Positions 6,037 through 12,375 of a DNA stretch of 24,988 bases are shown one piece after another. The translations under genes were made by a program, and so were the position numbers. The DNA lies in contig DASSTJ010000161.1 in NCBI GenBank assembly GCA_035707965.1, forward strand, positions 1 through 24,988, written 5' to 3'. Source of the stretch: DASSTJ01 sp035707965 (lineage in GTDB: Bacteria; Actinomycetota; Actinomycetes; Actinomycetales; Angustibacteraceae). Each line of letters opens with the position of its first letter. Positions within the stretch are counted from its first letter, which is position 1. The notes under the pieces were generated by a model, which was not told the origin of the DNA, did not search any database, and was given only the letters and a program-made list of their open reading frames with translations.

Positions 6037-7098
6037 CTACGGCAAGAACAGCGTGGAGTCGCCGAACTCGTGCCAGAGGTAGCGCTCCTCGACGGCGGCC
6101 TCGTAGGCGGCCGAGAGGAGCGCGCGCCCGGCGACGGCCTCGAGCAGGAGGAGGTGGCTCGCCTCGGGTGCGTGCAGCCCGGTGATGAGGCCGTTCACCA
6201 CGCGTGCCGGGCGGTCCGGGCCCAGGACCAGGTGGGTCCAGCCACTCGTCGCGTGCACGCATCCATGAGGTGACGTGGCCGACTCGAGCGCCCGGGTGAC
6301 GGTCGTGCCCACGGCCACCACCCGTCGACCGGCCCGGCGGGCGCTGCAGACCAGGCGGGCCGTGTCCGGCGGTACCTCGAACCACTCGGCCATCGGTGGT
6401 TCATGGGCCTCCGGGCTCGACACCCCGGCGTGCAGCACGACCGGTGCCACGGTGACCCCCCGGGAGATCAGCTCGACCAGCAGGCGCTCGGTGAGCGGGC
6501 GTCCAGCACTGGCCATCTCGGCGCTGCCCGGTACCGACGCGTACACGGTCTGGTAGTCCTCGATCGGGTAGGCGTCGTCGACGTAGCCGTAGCGGATCGG
6601 CCGACCGTGCCGCTGGAGGTACGTGACCCTCGTGACCGGAGGTACAGGTGTCGCTCGACGCAGCCGTGGCGCGGACTCGACCTCGTCCGGGTAGGGCGCG
6701 CCGAGCCGAAGCAGCACTCCGCCCGGCAACGTCAGCTCCTGGCCGTCCAGGGTGCCGCGATCCGGCCCGCTGTTGCCTGCGGTCCGCAGCTCGACCACCC
6801 AGTCACCGTCGTCCAGCGACGTCGACACGTGCAAAGGCTGCACGGAGCCATCGCTGGTCGTGGCGTCGACGGCGGCCGGCACGGTCGCCGAGGTGTTGAC
6901 CACGAGCAGGTCTCCCGGGCCCAGATGCTCCGGCAGGTCCCGAAATCGTCGGTGCACGGTGCTGGTGGGCGACACGACGAGGAGCCGCACGTCGTCCCGC
7001 GACAACCCGCGCCGCTCCGGCGGACGCTGGGCGTCGCTGCCGTCGGGCACCGAGAACCGCACTGACGAGGCGGGCAGGGCGCCGGCGAGCGCCGTCAC
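6037..7098 (-). CDS. QueA-like protein (SAM:tRNA ribosyltransferase-isomerase family), divergent
   Basis: A 353-aa protein of the QueA fold. Recognisable parts are DLLVVNTSATVPAA, YQTVYASVPGSAEMASAGRPLTERLL, MAEWFEVPPDTARLV, VVAVGTTVTRALES and a C-terminal HLLLLEAVAGRALLSAAYEAAVEERYLWHEFGDSTLFL. True QueA adds the cyclopentene ring to preQ1-modified tRNA using SAM. Here, key motifs have changed: the usual APTAGLHFT is SAGRPLT, and the usual HVGAGTF is HAGVSSP. No other queuosine gene is nearby. It may therefore be a paralogue with a different job. Its GTG start overlaps the stop of the upstream SDR gene by 4 nt, implying translational coupling and shared control by SoxR. Confidence 0.82.
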   Translation of the reverse strand: MTALAGALPASSVRFSVPDGSDAQRPPERRGLSRDDVRLLVVSPTSTVHRRFRDLPEHLGPGDLLVVNTSATVPAAVDATTSDGSVQPLHVSTSLDDGDWVVELRTAGNSGPDRGTLDGQELTLPGGVLLRLGAPYPDEVESAPRLRRATPVPPVTRVTYLQRHGRPIRYGYVDDAYPIEDYQTVYASVPGSAEMASAGRPLTERLLVELISRGVTVAPVVLHAGVSSPEAHEPPMAEWFEVPPDTARLVCSARRAGRRVVAVGTTVTRALESATSPHGCVHATSGWTHLVLGPDRPARVVNGLITGLHAPEASHLLLLEAVAGRALLSAAYEAAVEERYLWHEFGDSTLFLP

Positions 7099-7838
7099 AC
7101 CGGCACCGCCCTACTCGTCGTCCCGGCGGCCAGGTCGGCGACGCGGTAGCGACCGCTCGGGCGTCGGTCCTCCACGAGCTGCAGGAGCACCGGCACCACG
7201 CTCTCGGGATCGGCCCGGTCACTGACGTCCTCTCCCGGGAACGCCTGCTGCTGCAGGTCCGTCGCCATGTCTCCCGGGTCGAGTGCCAGCACACGGACGT
7301 CGGGATGCTCGACGGCCAGCACGGCGGACAGGTGGTCGAGTGCCGCCTTCGCCGAGCCGTAGCCGCCCCATCCCGGGTAGGCCTCGACCGCCGCGTCGGA
7401 CGACACGTTCACGATCGTGCCGCCGACGCGCGCGAGTGCCGGGAGCAGCAGCTGACTCAGGGAGAGTGGCGCGAACACGTTCACCTCGTAGACCGAGCGC
7501 AGGGTCTCGAGCGGGTACTCGGCGAGACCGGGCTGAGGACTGGGGCCGAGCACGCTCGCGTTGTTGACCAGCAGGTGGAGCTGCCCTCGTGACCGGGCCG
7601 CGGCAGCGAGCGCGTGACGGTGCTCCGCGTCGGCCACGTCGCCCGGCACCACGGTGAGGCGGCCGGGACCGGGAGCGTCGCTGAGGGACTCCTCGAGCCG
7701 GGCTCTGTCGCGGGCGTCGACGGTGACGTCCCAGCCGAGGGCGAGGAGACGCCTCGTCAGAGCCAGGCCCAGTCCGCGGGAGGCGCCGGTGACGAGGGCC
7801 GACCGAGAGCGAGATGAGTTGTCCTGTGCAGCAGCCAT
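7095..7838 (-). CDS. Short-chain dehydrogenase/reductase (SDR)
   Basis: A 247-aa classical SDR. It has the ALVTGASRGLGLAL cofactor loop (TGxxxGxG) near residue 15, an LLVNNAS motif, a VNVSSDAAV serine, and a GYGSAK catalytic YxxxK. It reduces or oxidises a small carbonyl or alcohol with NAD(P)H; the substrate is unknown. Two ATG codons are possible, 7850 and 7838. I chose 7838 because the SoxR-type promoter's -10 (about 7851-7846) would overlap the first ATG, making the second nearly leaderless. It is divergent from soxR and overlaps the following QueA-like gene by 4 nt. Confidence 0.88.
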   Translation of the reverse strand: MAAAQDNSSRSRSALVTGASRGLGLALTRRLLALGWDVTVDARDRARLEESLSDAPGPGRLTVVPGDVADAEHRHALAAAARSRGQLHLLVNNASVLGPSPQPGLAEYPLETLRSVYEVNVFAPLSLSQLLLPALARVGGTIVNVSSDAAVEAYPGWGGYGSAKAALDHLSAVLAVEHPDVRVLALDPGDMATDLQQQAFPGEDVSDRADPESVVPVLLQLVEDRRPSGRYRVADLAAGTTSRAVPV

Positions 7839-7845
7839 GTCAGCC

Positions 7846-7876
7846 AGCATGTAAGTTGAAGTGAACTTCAGGTCAA
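7846..7876 (-). promoter_or_regulatory. SoxR-type promoter with SoxR box (7855-7872)
   Basis: On the minus strand, TTGACC (7876-7871) is a good -35. It overlaps CCTGAAGTTCACTTCAAC, which matches 13 of 18 bases of the E. coli SoxR box. Two of the changes are symmetrical, so the inner TGAAGT-GA-ACTTCA dyad is kept. A 19-bp spacer leads to CATGCT as a weak -10, the overlong spacing expected of MerR-family activation. The soxR gene lies directly on the other side. Confidence 0.7.
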
Positions 7877-7889
7877 GGTGGTGTGAGAA

Positions 7890-8345
7890 TTGGCTGAGCC
7901 GCTGCTGCTGATTGGCGAGGTCGCGAGGCGTTCTGGTTTCGCGTCGTCCGCGGTGCGCTACTACGAGAGCCAAGGCCTGATCACGTCGAAGCGGGCGCCC
8001 AGGGGGCAGCGACGCTTCCCGCGGTCGGTGCTTCGCCGACTGGCGTTCATCCGCGCGGCGCGGAACGTGGGGCTCACCCTCGAGGAGATCGGCGAGGCGC
8101 TGTCGACGCTCCCGGAGTCCCGGACGCCGACCAAGGCGGACTGGGCGCGGCTGTCGCGGACGTGGCGCAAGCGCCTGGACGAGCAGATCCACGCTCTCGA
8201 GCAGCTGCGCGACGGGCTCACGTCGTGCATCGGCTGCGGCTGCTTGTCGCTGCGCCGATGCGCGCTCTCGAACCCGCACGATGTCATGGGTGAGACCGGC
8301 CCCGGCGCCCGGTACCTGGCCCCCGCGCTGCGCCGCCCACGATGA
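7890..8345 (+). CDS. soxR: Redox-sensing MerR-family activator SoxR
   Basis: A 151-aa protein with an N-terminal MerR winged-helix (IGEVARRSGFASSAVRYYESQGLI, residues 8-31), a dimerisation helix, and the diagnostic [2Fe-2S] motif C113-IG-C116-G-C118-LSLRR-C124, spaced exactly as in E. coli SoxR. Oxidation of the cluster by redox-cycling compounds activates transcription. In actinobacteria SoxR usually controls a few oxidoreductases and exporters instead of soxS; here the divergent SDR and QueA-like genes behind a SoxR box are the obvious targets. The TTG start at 7890 is the first possible start after an in-frame TGA. It is convergent with the next gene. Confidence 0.94.
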   Translation: MAEPLLLIGEVARRSGFASSAVRYYESQGLITSKRAPRGQRRFPRSVLRRLAFIRAARNVGLTLEEIGEALSTLPESRTPTKADWARLSRTWRKRLDEQIHALEQLRDGLTSCIGCGCLSLRRCALSNPHDVMGETGPGARYLAPALRRPR

Positions 8346-8382
8346 GCCGGTCCACGCCGAGGGTGCGCGCGGAGTCTGCGAC

Positions 8383-9111
8383 TCAGGTGTGCTGCAGGTG
8401 CGCCCGGCAGAGCTGAGGGGTCACGAACGGCTCGAGGCGGTCGGCGCGCACCGGTGAGCCCAGTGCCTCCAGGGCACCGCGCATGAGCCCGAGGTGCACC
8501 GAGCAGGCGACCTCCGGGTGGCTTCGCGCGACCTGCTCGAACGGGCAGCGGTGCAGGTCGATCTCGGTGCCGTGCCTGGTAGCCCGTGCCTGCGGCTCGA
8601 ACCCCACCTCGCCGAGCAGGTCGATGATGCGCTGGGTGGCGACGACGTCCGGCACCACGCTCGCCTGATCGGGCGCCGGAGCGTCGGCTGCCCTCGCGGT
8701 GCTCGCTGCTGTCAGCGCCAGACCCCACCGGCGGCCGGCGTCCTCGGCCTGCGCCGAGGGGTCGTCTCCGTGCGCCAGATGGCTGGCCAGCATCATCGCG
8801 AGCAGCCCGTCGCCGTCGTCCGGCTCACGTCGGGACGTCGCCGCGTAGAGTACCCGCGGCCGACCTCGGATCGTGCGCCGCTCGACGCGCCGCGAGACGA
8901 CGCCGCCGCGGGCGAGGGCCTCGAGATGCTGGCGCACCGTGCTCACGTGCCGGTCGACCTCGGCGGCCACCTGGGCGGCGTCGAGCGCGTCGTCCGACCG
9001 TCGCAGCACCTCCAGGACGGCGCGCCGGCTCTTGGCGGCGAGCAGGTGGTACCGGTCTGAACCGTTGGAGTACAACGGATCTGACGGCCGCTGCTGGCTG
9101 TTCAGCCCCAT
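8383..9111 (-). CDS. SufR-like winged-helix transcriptional regulator
   Basis: A 242-aa regulator with an N-terminal ArsR-like winged helix (about 20-95: RRAVLEVLRRSDDALDAAQ, then DRHVSTVRQHLEALARGGVV and the wing RRTIRGRPRVLY). Its C-terminal domain carries Cys189 (HRCPF), Cys203 (VACSVH) and Cys235 (QLCRAH). This layout matches the SufR/COG2345 group, whose C-terminal cysteines can hold an iron-sulfur cluster. The ATG at 9111 lies inside the last codons of the upstream MIP18/SufT-like gene (10-nt overlap), so the two are co-translated. It probably controls its own operon and the divergent DUF2249 genes. A CCGTTG-GAGTA-CAACGG dyad lies within codons 12-17. Cluster binding is inferred. Confidence 0.85.
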   Translation of the reverse strand: MGLNSQQRPSDPLYSNGSDRYHLLAAKSRRAVLEVLRRSDDALDAAQVAAEVDRHVSTVRQHLEALARGGVVSRRVERRTIRGRPRVLYAATSRREPDDGDGLLAMMLASHLAHGDDPSAQAEDAGRRWGLALTAASTARAADAPAPDQASVVPDVVATQRIIDLLGEVGFEPQARATRHGTEIDLHRCPFEQVARSHPEVACSVHLGLMRGALEALGSPVRADRLEPFVTPQLCRAHLQHT

Positions 9112-9455
9112 CCCATCATCTTCTTGGCGGCGTCGCTCATGTCGCGGTCCGGGTCCCAGCCGGGCTCCCACACGAGCTGCACGTCCACCCGGTCGATCCA
9201 GTGCACCTGGCTGAGCGTCGTGTGGATGTCGTCCTCGATGACCGGACCGAGCGGGCACGCGGACGACGTCAGCGTCATGGCGATGTTCACCTGACCGATG
9301 TCCGGCTCGACCGCGACCCGGCGCAGCAGTCCCAGGTCGACGATGTTGAGCCCGAGCTCGGGGTCGATCACGTCGTGGAGCAGGTCGGTGACGAACTCCT
9401 CGGGGGTAGCCGTCGGGTTCATCCCCTGCGGCTGGAACATCGCGGCCAGGTCCAC
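9102..9455 (-). CDS. Metal-sulfur cluster assembly factor (MIP18/SufT/PaaD-like, DUF59)
   Basis: A 117-aa DUF59 protein with the signature DPELGLNIVDLGL (31-43) and the conserved cysteine Cys67 in TLTSSACPLGPVIEDDI. Family members help mature iron-sulfur proteins (SufT, MIP18, PaaD). It has about 20 extra residues at the N-terminus and ends in a Trp-rich tail. The GTG start at 9455 is supported by GAGGAGG 6 nt upstream. It is first in a two-gene leftward unit with the SufR-like regulator and diverges from DUF2249 genes, away from any suf operon in this window. This suggests a dedicated cluster-repair role. Confidence 0.9.
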   Translation of the reverse strand: MDLAAMFQPQGMNPTATPEEFVTDLLHDVIDPELGLNIVDLGLLRRVAVEPDIGQVNIAMTLTSSACPLGPVIEDDIHTTLSQVHWIDRVDVQLVWEPGWDPDRDMSDAAKKMMGWG

Positions 9456-9515
9456 TGCCGCCTCCTCGTCGTCGGTCGCACGTCACAGTCTGGGCGTCTC
9501 GATCTCGTGGCACCC

Positions 9516-9545
9516 AGGTTATAGAGTGCCAGCGCCAACTAAAAC
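9516..9545. promoter_or_regulatory. AT-rich divergent promoter patch
   Basis: The only AT-rich stretch between the divergent MIP18-like and DUF2249 genes. It contains TATAGA on the plus strand (9520-9525) and TATAAC on the minus strand at the same place, with AGTTTT 17 nt upstream of the latter. Overlapping promoters would let one regulator control both arms. Weak by sequence alone. Confidence 0.35.
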
Positions 9546-9560
9546 ATGCGAGGTAGCTGG

Positions 9561-10070
9561 ATGACTGTCGGAACGTCGGACGACCTGACCGGGCCACAGG
9601 AGGCGGGCCGGCGCGACGCGGTGCCGGCCGACACGGTCCGCGAGCTCACGTCCGTCTTCGCCCGGGCCGTCCGCCGGCTCGGGCAAGCCGGTCACGTCGA
9701 GGAGGCGAGTCGCCTCGCCGGCGCGGCGTACGTGGCGCTGATGCGCACCGCGCCTGAGGCGGCAGAGCACGTGAACGGCGTCATGCACTACCTCGCGCGT
9801 CTTCCGCAGGACGACCCCACCACGAAGGAGACCACCATGAGCGACCCCGAGCTCGACGTCCGCAGCCAGCCGCACGGACGTCGGCACGAGCTCATCCTGT
9901 CCACGTACCACCAGCTCGCCGCAGGTGACGGCTTCGTGCTCGTCAACGACCACGACCCCAAGCCGCTGTACTACCAGTTCGACGCGCAGTTCTCCGGTGA
10001 CTTCACCTGGGACTACCTCGAGCAGGGCCCCCAGGTCTGGAAGGTCCGCATCGGTCGAGCAGCGGCCTGA
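9561..10070 (+). CDS. DUF2249 protein with helical N-terminal extension
   Basis: A 169-aa protein. The C-terminal half is a DUF2249 domain (ELILSTYHQL, VLVNDHDPKPLYYQF, FTWDYLEQGPQVWKVRI). The N-terminal 90 residues are a separate helical segment (TVRELTSVFARAVRRLGQAGHVEEASRLAGAAYVAL, then VNGVMHYLARL) that I do not recognise. DUF2249 has no firm function; it often sits with nitrogen-oxide or iron-sulfur genes. I chose ATG 9561 (GAGG 7 nt upstream) over ATG 9546. A perfect AAGGAG-N6-ATG begins a stand-alone DUF2249 protein in the same frame at 9837, so two products are possible. It is followed by a second DUF2249 gene 9 nt on. Confidence 0.8.
   Translation: MTVGTSDDLTGPQEAGRRDAVPADTVRELTSVFARAVRRLGQAGHVEEASRLAGAAYVALMRTAPEAAEHVNGVMHYLARLPQDDPTTKETTMSDPELDVRSQPHGRRHELILSTYHQLAAGDGFVLVNDHDPKPLYYQFDAQFSGDFTWDYLEQGPQVWKVRIGRAAA
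9825..9839 (+). promoter_or_regulatory. Strong internal ribosome-binding site and start inside the DUF2249 gene
   Basis: AAGGAG (9825-9830) is 6 nt from an ATG (9837) in the same frame as the longer protein. Starting here gives a 77-aa DUF2249 domain, the usual family size. It looks like a start site kept after loss of the stop codon of an upstream small gene, or a dual start. Confidence 0.55.
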
Positions 10071-10079
10071 GGAGGAGAC

Positions 10080-10310
10080 GTGCCCACGATCGTCGACACC
10101 AGGACCGAGCCTGAGCTGAGCTGCGCGGACCAGACCAACGCCGCCTACGACGCACTGGGTGTCGGCGACAGCCTGGAGATCGTCGCCGACCACGATCCGC
10201 AGCCGCTCTACTTCATGCTCAAGGCCGAGCGCGGTGAGCAGTTCACCTGGGATCTCGTCGAGTCCGGACCGCAGCTGTGGCGGGCTCGGGTCCAGCGCAC
10301 GCAGGCCTGA
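10080..10310 (+). CDS. DUF2249 domain protein, short
   Basis: A 76-aa single DUF2249 domain: TNAAYDALGVGDSLEIVADHDPQPLYFML, then FTWDLVESGPQLWRARVQR. It is clearly paralogous to the C-terminal half of the preceding protein, sharing DHDP-PLY, the FTWD motif and GPQ-W. GTG start with GGAGGAG 3-8 nt upstream. The two copies side by side suggest a duplicated pair or a hetero-oligomer. The conserved DHDPxPLY histidine and aspartates could bind metal, but this is speculative. Function unknown. Confidence 0.85.
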   Translation: MPTIVDTRTEPELSCADQTNAAYDALGVGDSLEIVADHDPQPLYFMLKAERGEQFTWDLVESGPQLWRARVQRTQA

Positions 10311-10365
10311 CCGCCCGCGGACGTCGTACGGTCGGTCGAGGACGAGTCGAGGACGAGGAGACGAG

Positions 10366-10707
10366 ATGAGCGACGAGGGCCTGTACCCGAAGGCGACCCC
10401 GGCGATCGGTGCCCGGCGTCGCGAGCTGGCGCCGGCGATCCACGAGGCGTGGGACGGCTTCAGCAGGGCCGTGTTCGCCGAGGGCGCGCTCGACGAGACG
10501 ACCAAGCAGCTCATCGCGGTCGCGCACACCACGCAGTGCCCGTACTGCATCACCGGCCACACCAAGCTGGCCAAGCGCAAGGGTGCGACGCCCGAGCAGA
10601 TCATGGAGGCGATCTGGGTCGCGGCGGAGATGCGGGCCGGAGGGGCGTACGCGCACTCCGCCCTGGCGCTCCACGCGATCGGCGAGACCGAGCCGCATCA
10701 GCACTGA
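10366..10707 (+). CDS. Carboxymuconolactone decarboxylase / AhpD-like protein
   Basis: A 113-aa CMD-family protein with the AhpD-type redox motif C58-PY-C61-ITGH65 followed by TKLAKRKGATPEQIMEAIWVAAEMRAGGAYAHSALAL. CxxCxxxH members act as thiol peroxidases or disulfide reductants rather than lactone decarboxylases. GAGGAG lies about 6 nt before the ATG. It is 55 nt after the second DUF2249 gene on the same strand and likely shares its transcript, linking thiol redox chemistry to the SufT/DUF2249 module. Its stop codon merges into a tandem hairpin repeat. Confidence 0.9.
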   Translation: MSDEGLYPKATPAIGARRRELAPAIHEAWDGFSRAVFAEGALDETTKQLIAVAHTTQCPYCITGHTKLAKRKGATPEQIMEAIWVAAEMRAGGAYAHSALALHAIGETEPHQH

Positions 10708-10839
10708 GCGCCTCAGTGATGCAGTTTCGCGCGACACGCGGGCGCGCCTGACGAGATCGCATCACTCGTGTCACGGAGCGCCTCAGTGATGCGGTCTCGC
10801 GCGACACGCGGGCGCGCCTGACGAGCTCGCATCACTCGT
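10706..10839. repeat. Two tandem 64-bp hairpin-forming repeats
   Basis: Units 10706-10769 and 10776-10839 differ at only three positions and are separated by 6 nt (period 70). Each begins GAGCGCCTCAGTGATGC and ends GCATCACTCGT, so 8-bp arms AGTGATGC/GCATCACT close each unit, with further GC-rich pairing inside. The first unit starts inside the stop codon of the AhpD-like gene. They could be a double terminator or copies of a small dispersed palindromic element. Confidence 0.85.
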
Positions 10840-10866
10840 CCGGTGGTCGTGGCCGCGCGGGTCGCC

Positions 10867-10872
10867 TAGGTT
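10867..10872 (+). promoter_or_regulatory. -10 element of a leaderless promoter
   Basis: TAGGTT ends 6 nt before the ATG of the flavin oxidoreductase gene. No Shine-Dalgarno is present, so the mRNA probably starts at the ATG itself. Confidence 0.5.
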
Positions 10873-10878
10873 GCGATC

Positions 10879-12261
10879 ATGACCGACAGCAGCGTGTTCG
10901 ACGTCATCGTCATCGGCCTGGGCCCGGGCGGGGAGGACGCCGCCGGCCGGCTGGCCGAGGCCGGGCTGTCCGTGGCGGGCGTCGACTCCCGGCTGGTCGG
11001 CGGAGAGTGCCCCTACTGGGGCTGCGTGCCGACGAAGATGATGATCCGCGCGTCCGACGCGCTGGCCGAGGCGCGGCGCGTCGGCGGGCTCGCCGGAACG
11101 GTGGACGACGTCGAGCCCGACTGGGGACCCGTCGCCCGGCGGATCCGGCAGGAGGCCACCGACGACTGGGACGACCGCGTCGCCGTGGAGCGCTTCACGG
11201 GCAAGGGGGGCACGTTCGTGCGCGGCCACGGCCGGCTCGCCAGTCGCACTGAGGTCGAGGTCGACGGACGCCGCCTCGTGGCGCGCCGGGCGGTCGTCGT
11301 GGCCACCGGCAGCGCACCGGCGATCCCGCCCATCGAGGGTCTCGGCGACATCGACTACTGGACGAACCACGAGCTGGTCGAGGCCGAGGAGCTGCCCGAG
11401 TCGTTGCTCGTGCTCGGGGGCGGGGCGATCGGCTGCGAGCTGGCGCAGGTCATGGCGCGGTTCGGCGTGCGAGTGACGGTGGTCGAGGCCGCAGACCGGC
11501 TGCTGGCCATGGAGGAGCCGGCCGCGAGCGACGTGGTCGAGACGGCCTTGACGGACGACGGGGTCGACGTCCGGGTGGGCGTGCGGGCAGAGCGGGTCGA
11601 GGGCAACGGCCCCGGGGGAGCCGCCCGGGTGCACCTCAGCGACGCCCATGCGGTCGAGGTCGACCGCGTGCTCGTTGCGACGGGACGGCGGGTCGACGTC
11701 CACGCCGTCGGTCTCGACACCCTGGGCCTCCCGGGCCTCGACGCCGAGGCGAGAGCGGTCCCGGTCGACGAGTGGTGTCGCGTCACCGACGGCGTCTGGG
11801 CGCTCGGCGACATCACGGGCAAGGGTGCGTTCACGCACGTGTCGATGTACCAGGCCGACGTCGTCGTGCGCGACGTGCTCGGCCAGGGCGGGCCCCCGGC
11901 CACCTACGACGCGGTGCCCCGCGTGACGTTCACCGACCCCGAGATCGGCGCCGTGGGGCTCACCGAGGCTCAGGCGCGGGAGCGCTTCGAGGACGTGCGC
12001 GTCGGCAGCACGCAGGTGTCGTCGACCGCGCGTGGCTGGATCCACGGTCCGGGCAACGCCGGCTTCATCACGGTGGTCGAGGATGCCGGGCGAGGCGTGC
12101 TCGTGGGCGCCACCTCGGCCGGACCGACCGGAGGCGAGGTGCTGGGCCTGCTGGCGCTCGCCGTGCACGCCGAGGTGCCCGTGAGCGCGCTGGAGTCGAT
12201 GATCTACGCCTACCCGACCTTCCACCGAGGCGTCCAGGACGCCGTCCGCGCCCTGGCGTGA
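10879..12261 (+). CDS. Class I pyridine nucleotide-disulfide oxidoreductase-like flavoprotein
   Basis: A 460-aa homologue of dihydrolipoamide dehydrogenase and mercuric reductase. It has the FAD loop GLGPGG (13-18), a redox disulfide C44-PYWG-C49 in GGECPYWGCVPTK, an NAD(P) loop LVLGGGAIGCEL near 176-187, the ATGRRVDVHAVGLD segment, the GDITGKGAFTHVSMYQ second FAD site, and a C-terminal dimer domain. The family's catalytic His-Glu pair near the C-terminus (HPTxxE) is replaced by AYPTFHRG. It therefore may not be a lipoamide or glutathione reductase, and the substrate is unknown. It starts at an ATG 6 nt after TAGGTT without a Shine-Dalgarno. It is monocistronic by appearance. Confidence 0.9.
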   Translation: MTDSSVFDVIVIGLGPGGEDAAGRLAEAGLSVAGVDSRLVGGECPYWGCVPTKMMIRASDALAEARRVGGLAGTVDDVEPDWGPVARRIRQEATDDWDDRVAVERFTGKGGTFVRGHGRLASRTEVEVDGRRLVARRAVVVATGSAPAIPPIEGLGDIDYWTNHELVEAEELPESLLVLGGGAIGCELAQVMARFGVRVTVVEAADRLLAMEEPAASDVVETALTDDGVDVRVGVRAERVEGNGPGGAARVHLSDAHAVEVDRVLVATGRRVDVHAVGLDTLGLPGLDAEARAVPVDEWCRVTDGVWALGDITGKGAFTHVSMYQADVVVRDVLGQGGPPATYDAVPRVTFTDPEIGAVGLTEAQARERFEDVRVGSTQVSSTARGWIHGPGNAGFITVVEDAGRGVLVGATSAGPTGGEVLGLLALAVHAEVPVSALESMIYAYPTFHRGVQDAVRALA

Positions 12262-12303
12262 CCCGGCCGCGCTGCTCCGGTGGCGACGGTTCGGGGCCCG
12301 CAC

Positions 12304-12357
12304 TAGCGTTTCTTCGCGATCGGTGTCCGAAATCGGTGGATTTGCCCCCCACACCGA
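12304..12357 (+). promoter_or_regulatory. MFS gene promoter and repeated TCGGTG leader motif
   Basis: TAGCGT (12304-12309) is a TANNNT -10. Just downstream, TCGGTG occurs at 12320 and 12333 and its complement CACCGA at 12352. These sit between the likely transcription start and the Shine-Dalgarno, a position suited to a repressor site. No cognate regulator is identified. Confidence 0.35.
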
Positions 12358-12375
12358 CCGTGAAGGAGGCGCAGG

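Noticed and set aside
8372..8384. GAGTC-TGC-GACTC hairpin between convergent soxR and SufR-like genes as a terminator
   Set aside because: Only 5 bp with a 3-nt loop and it overlaps a stop codon; too weak to call.
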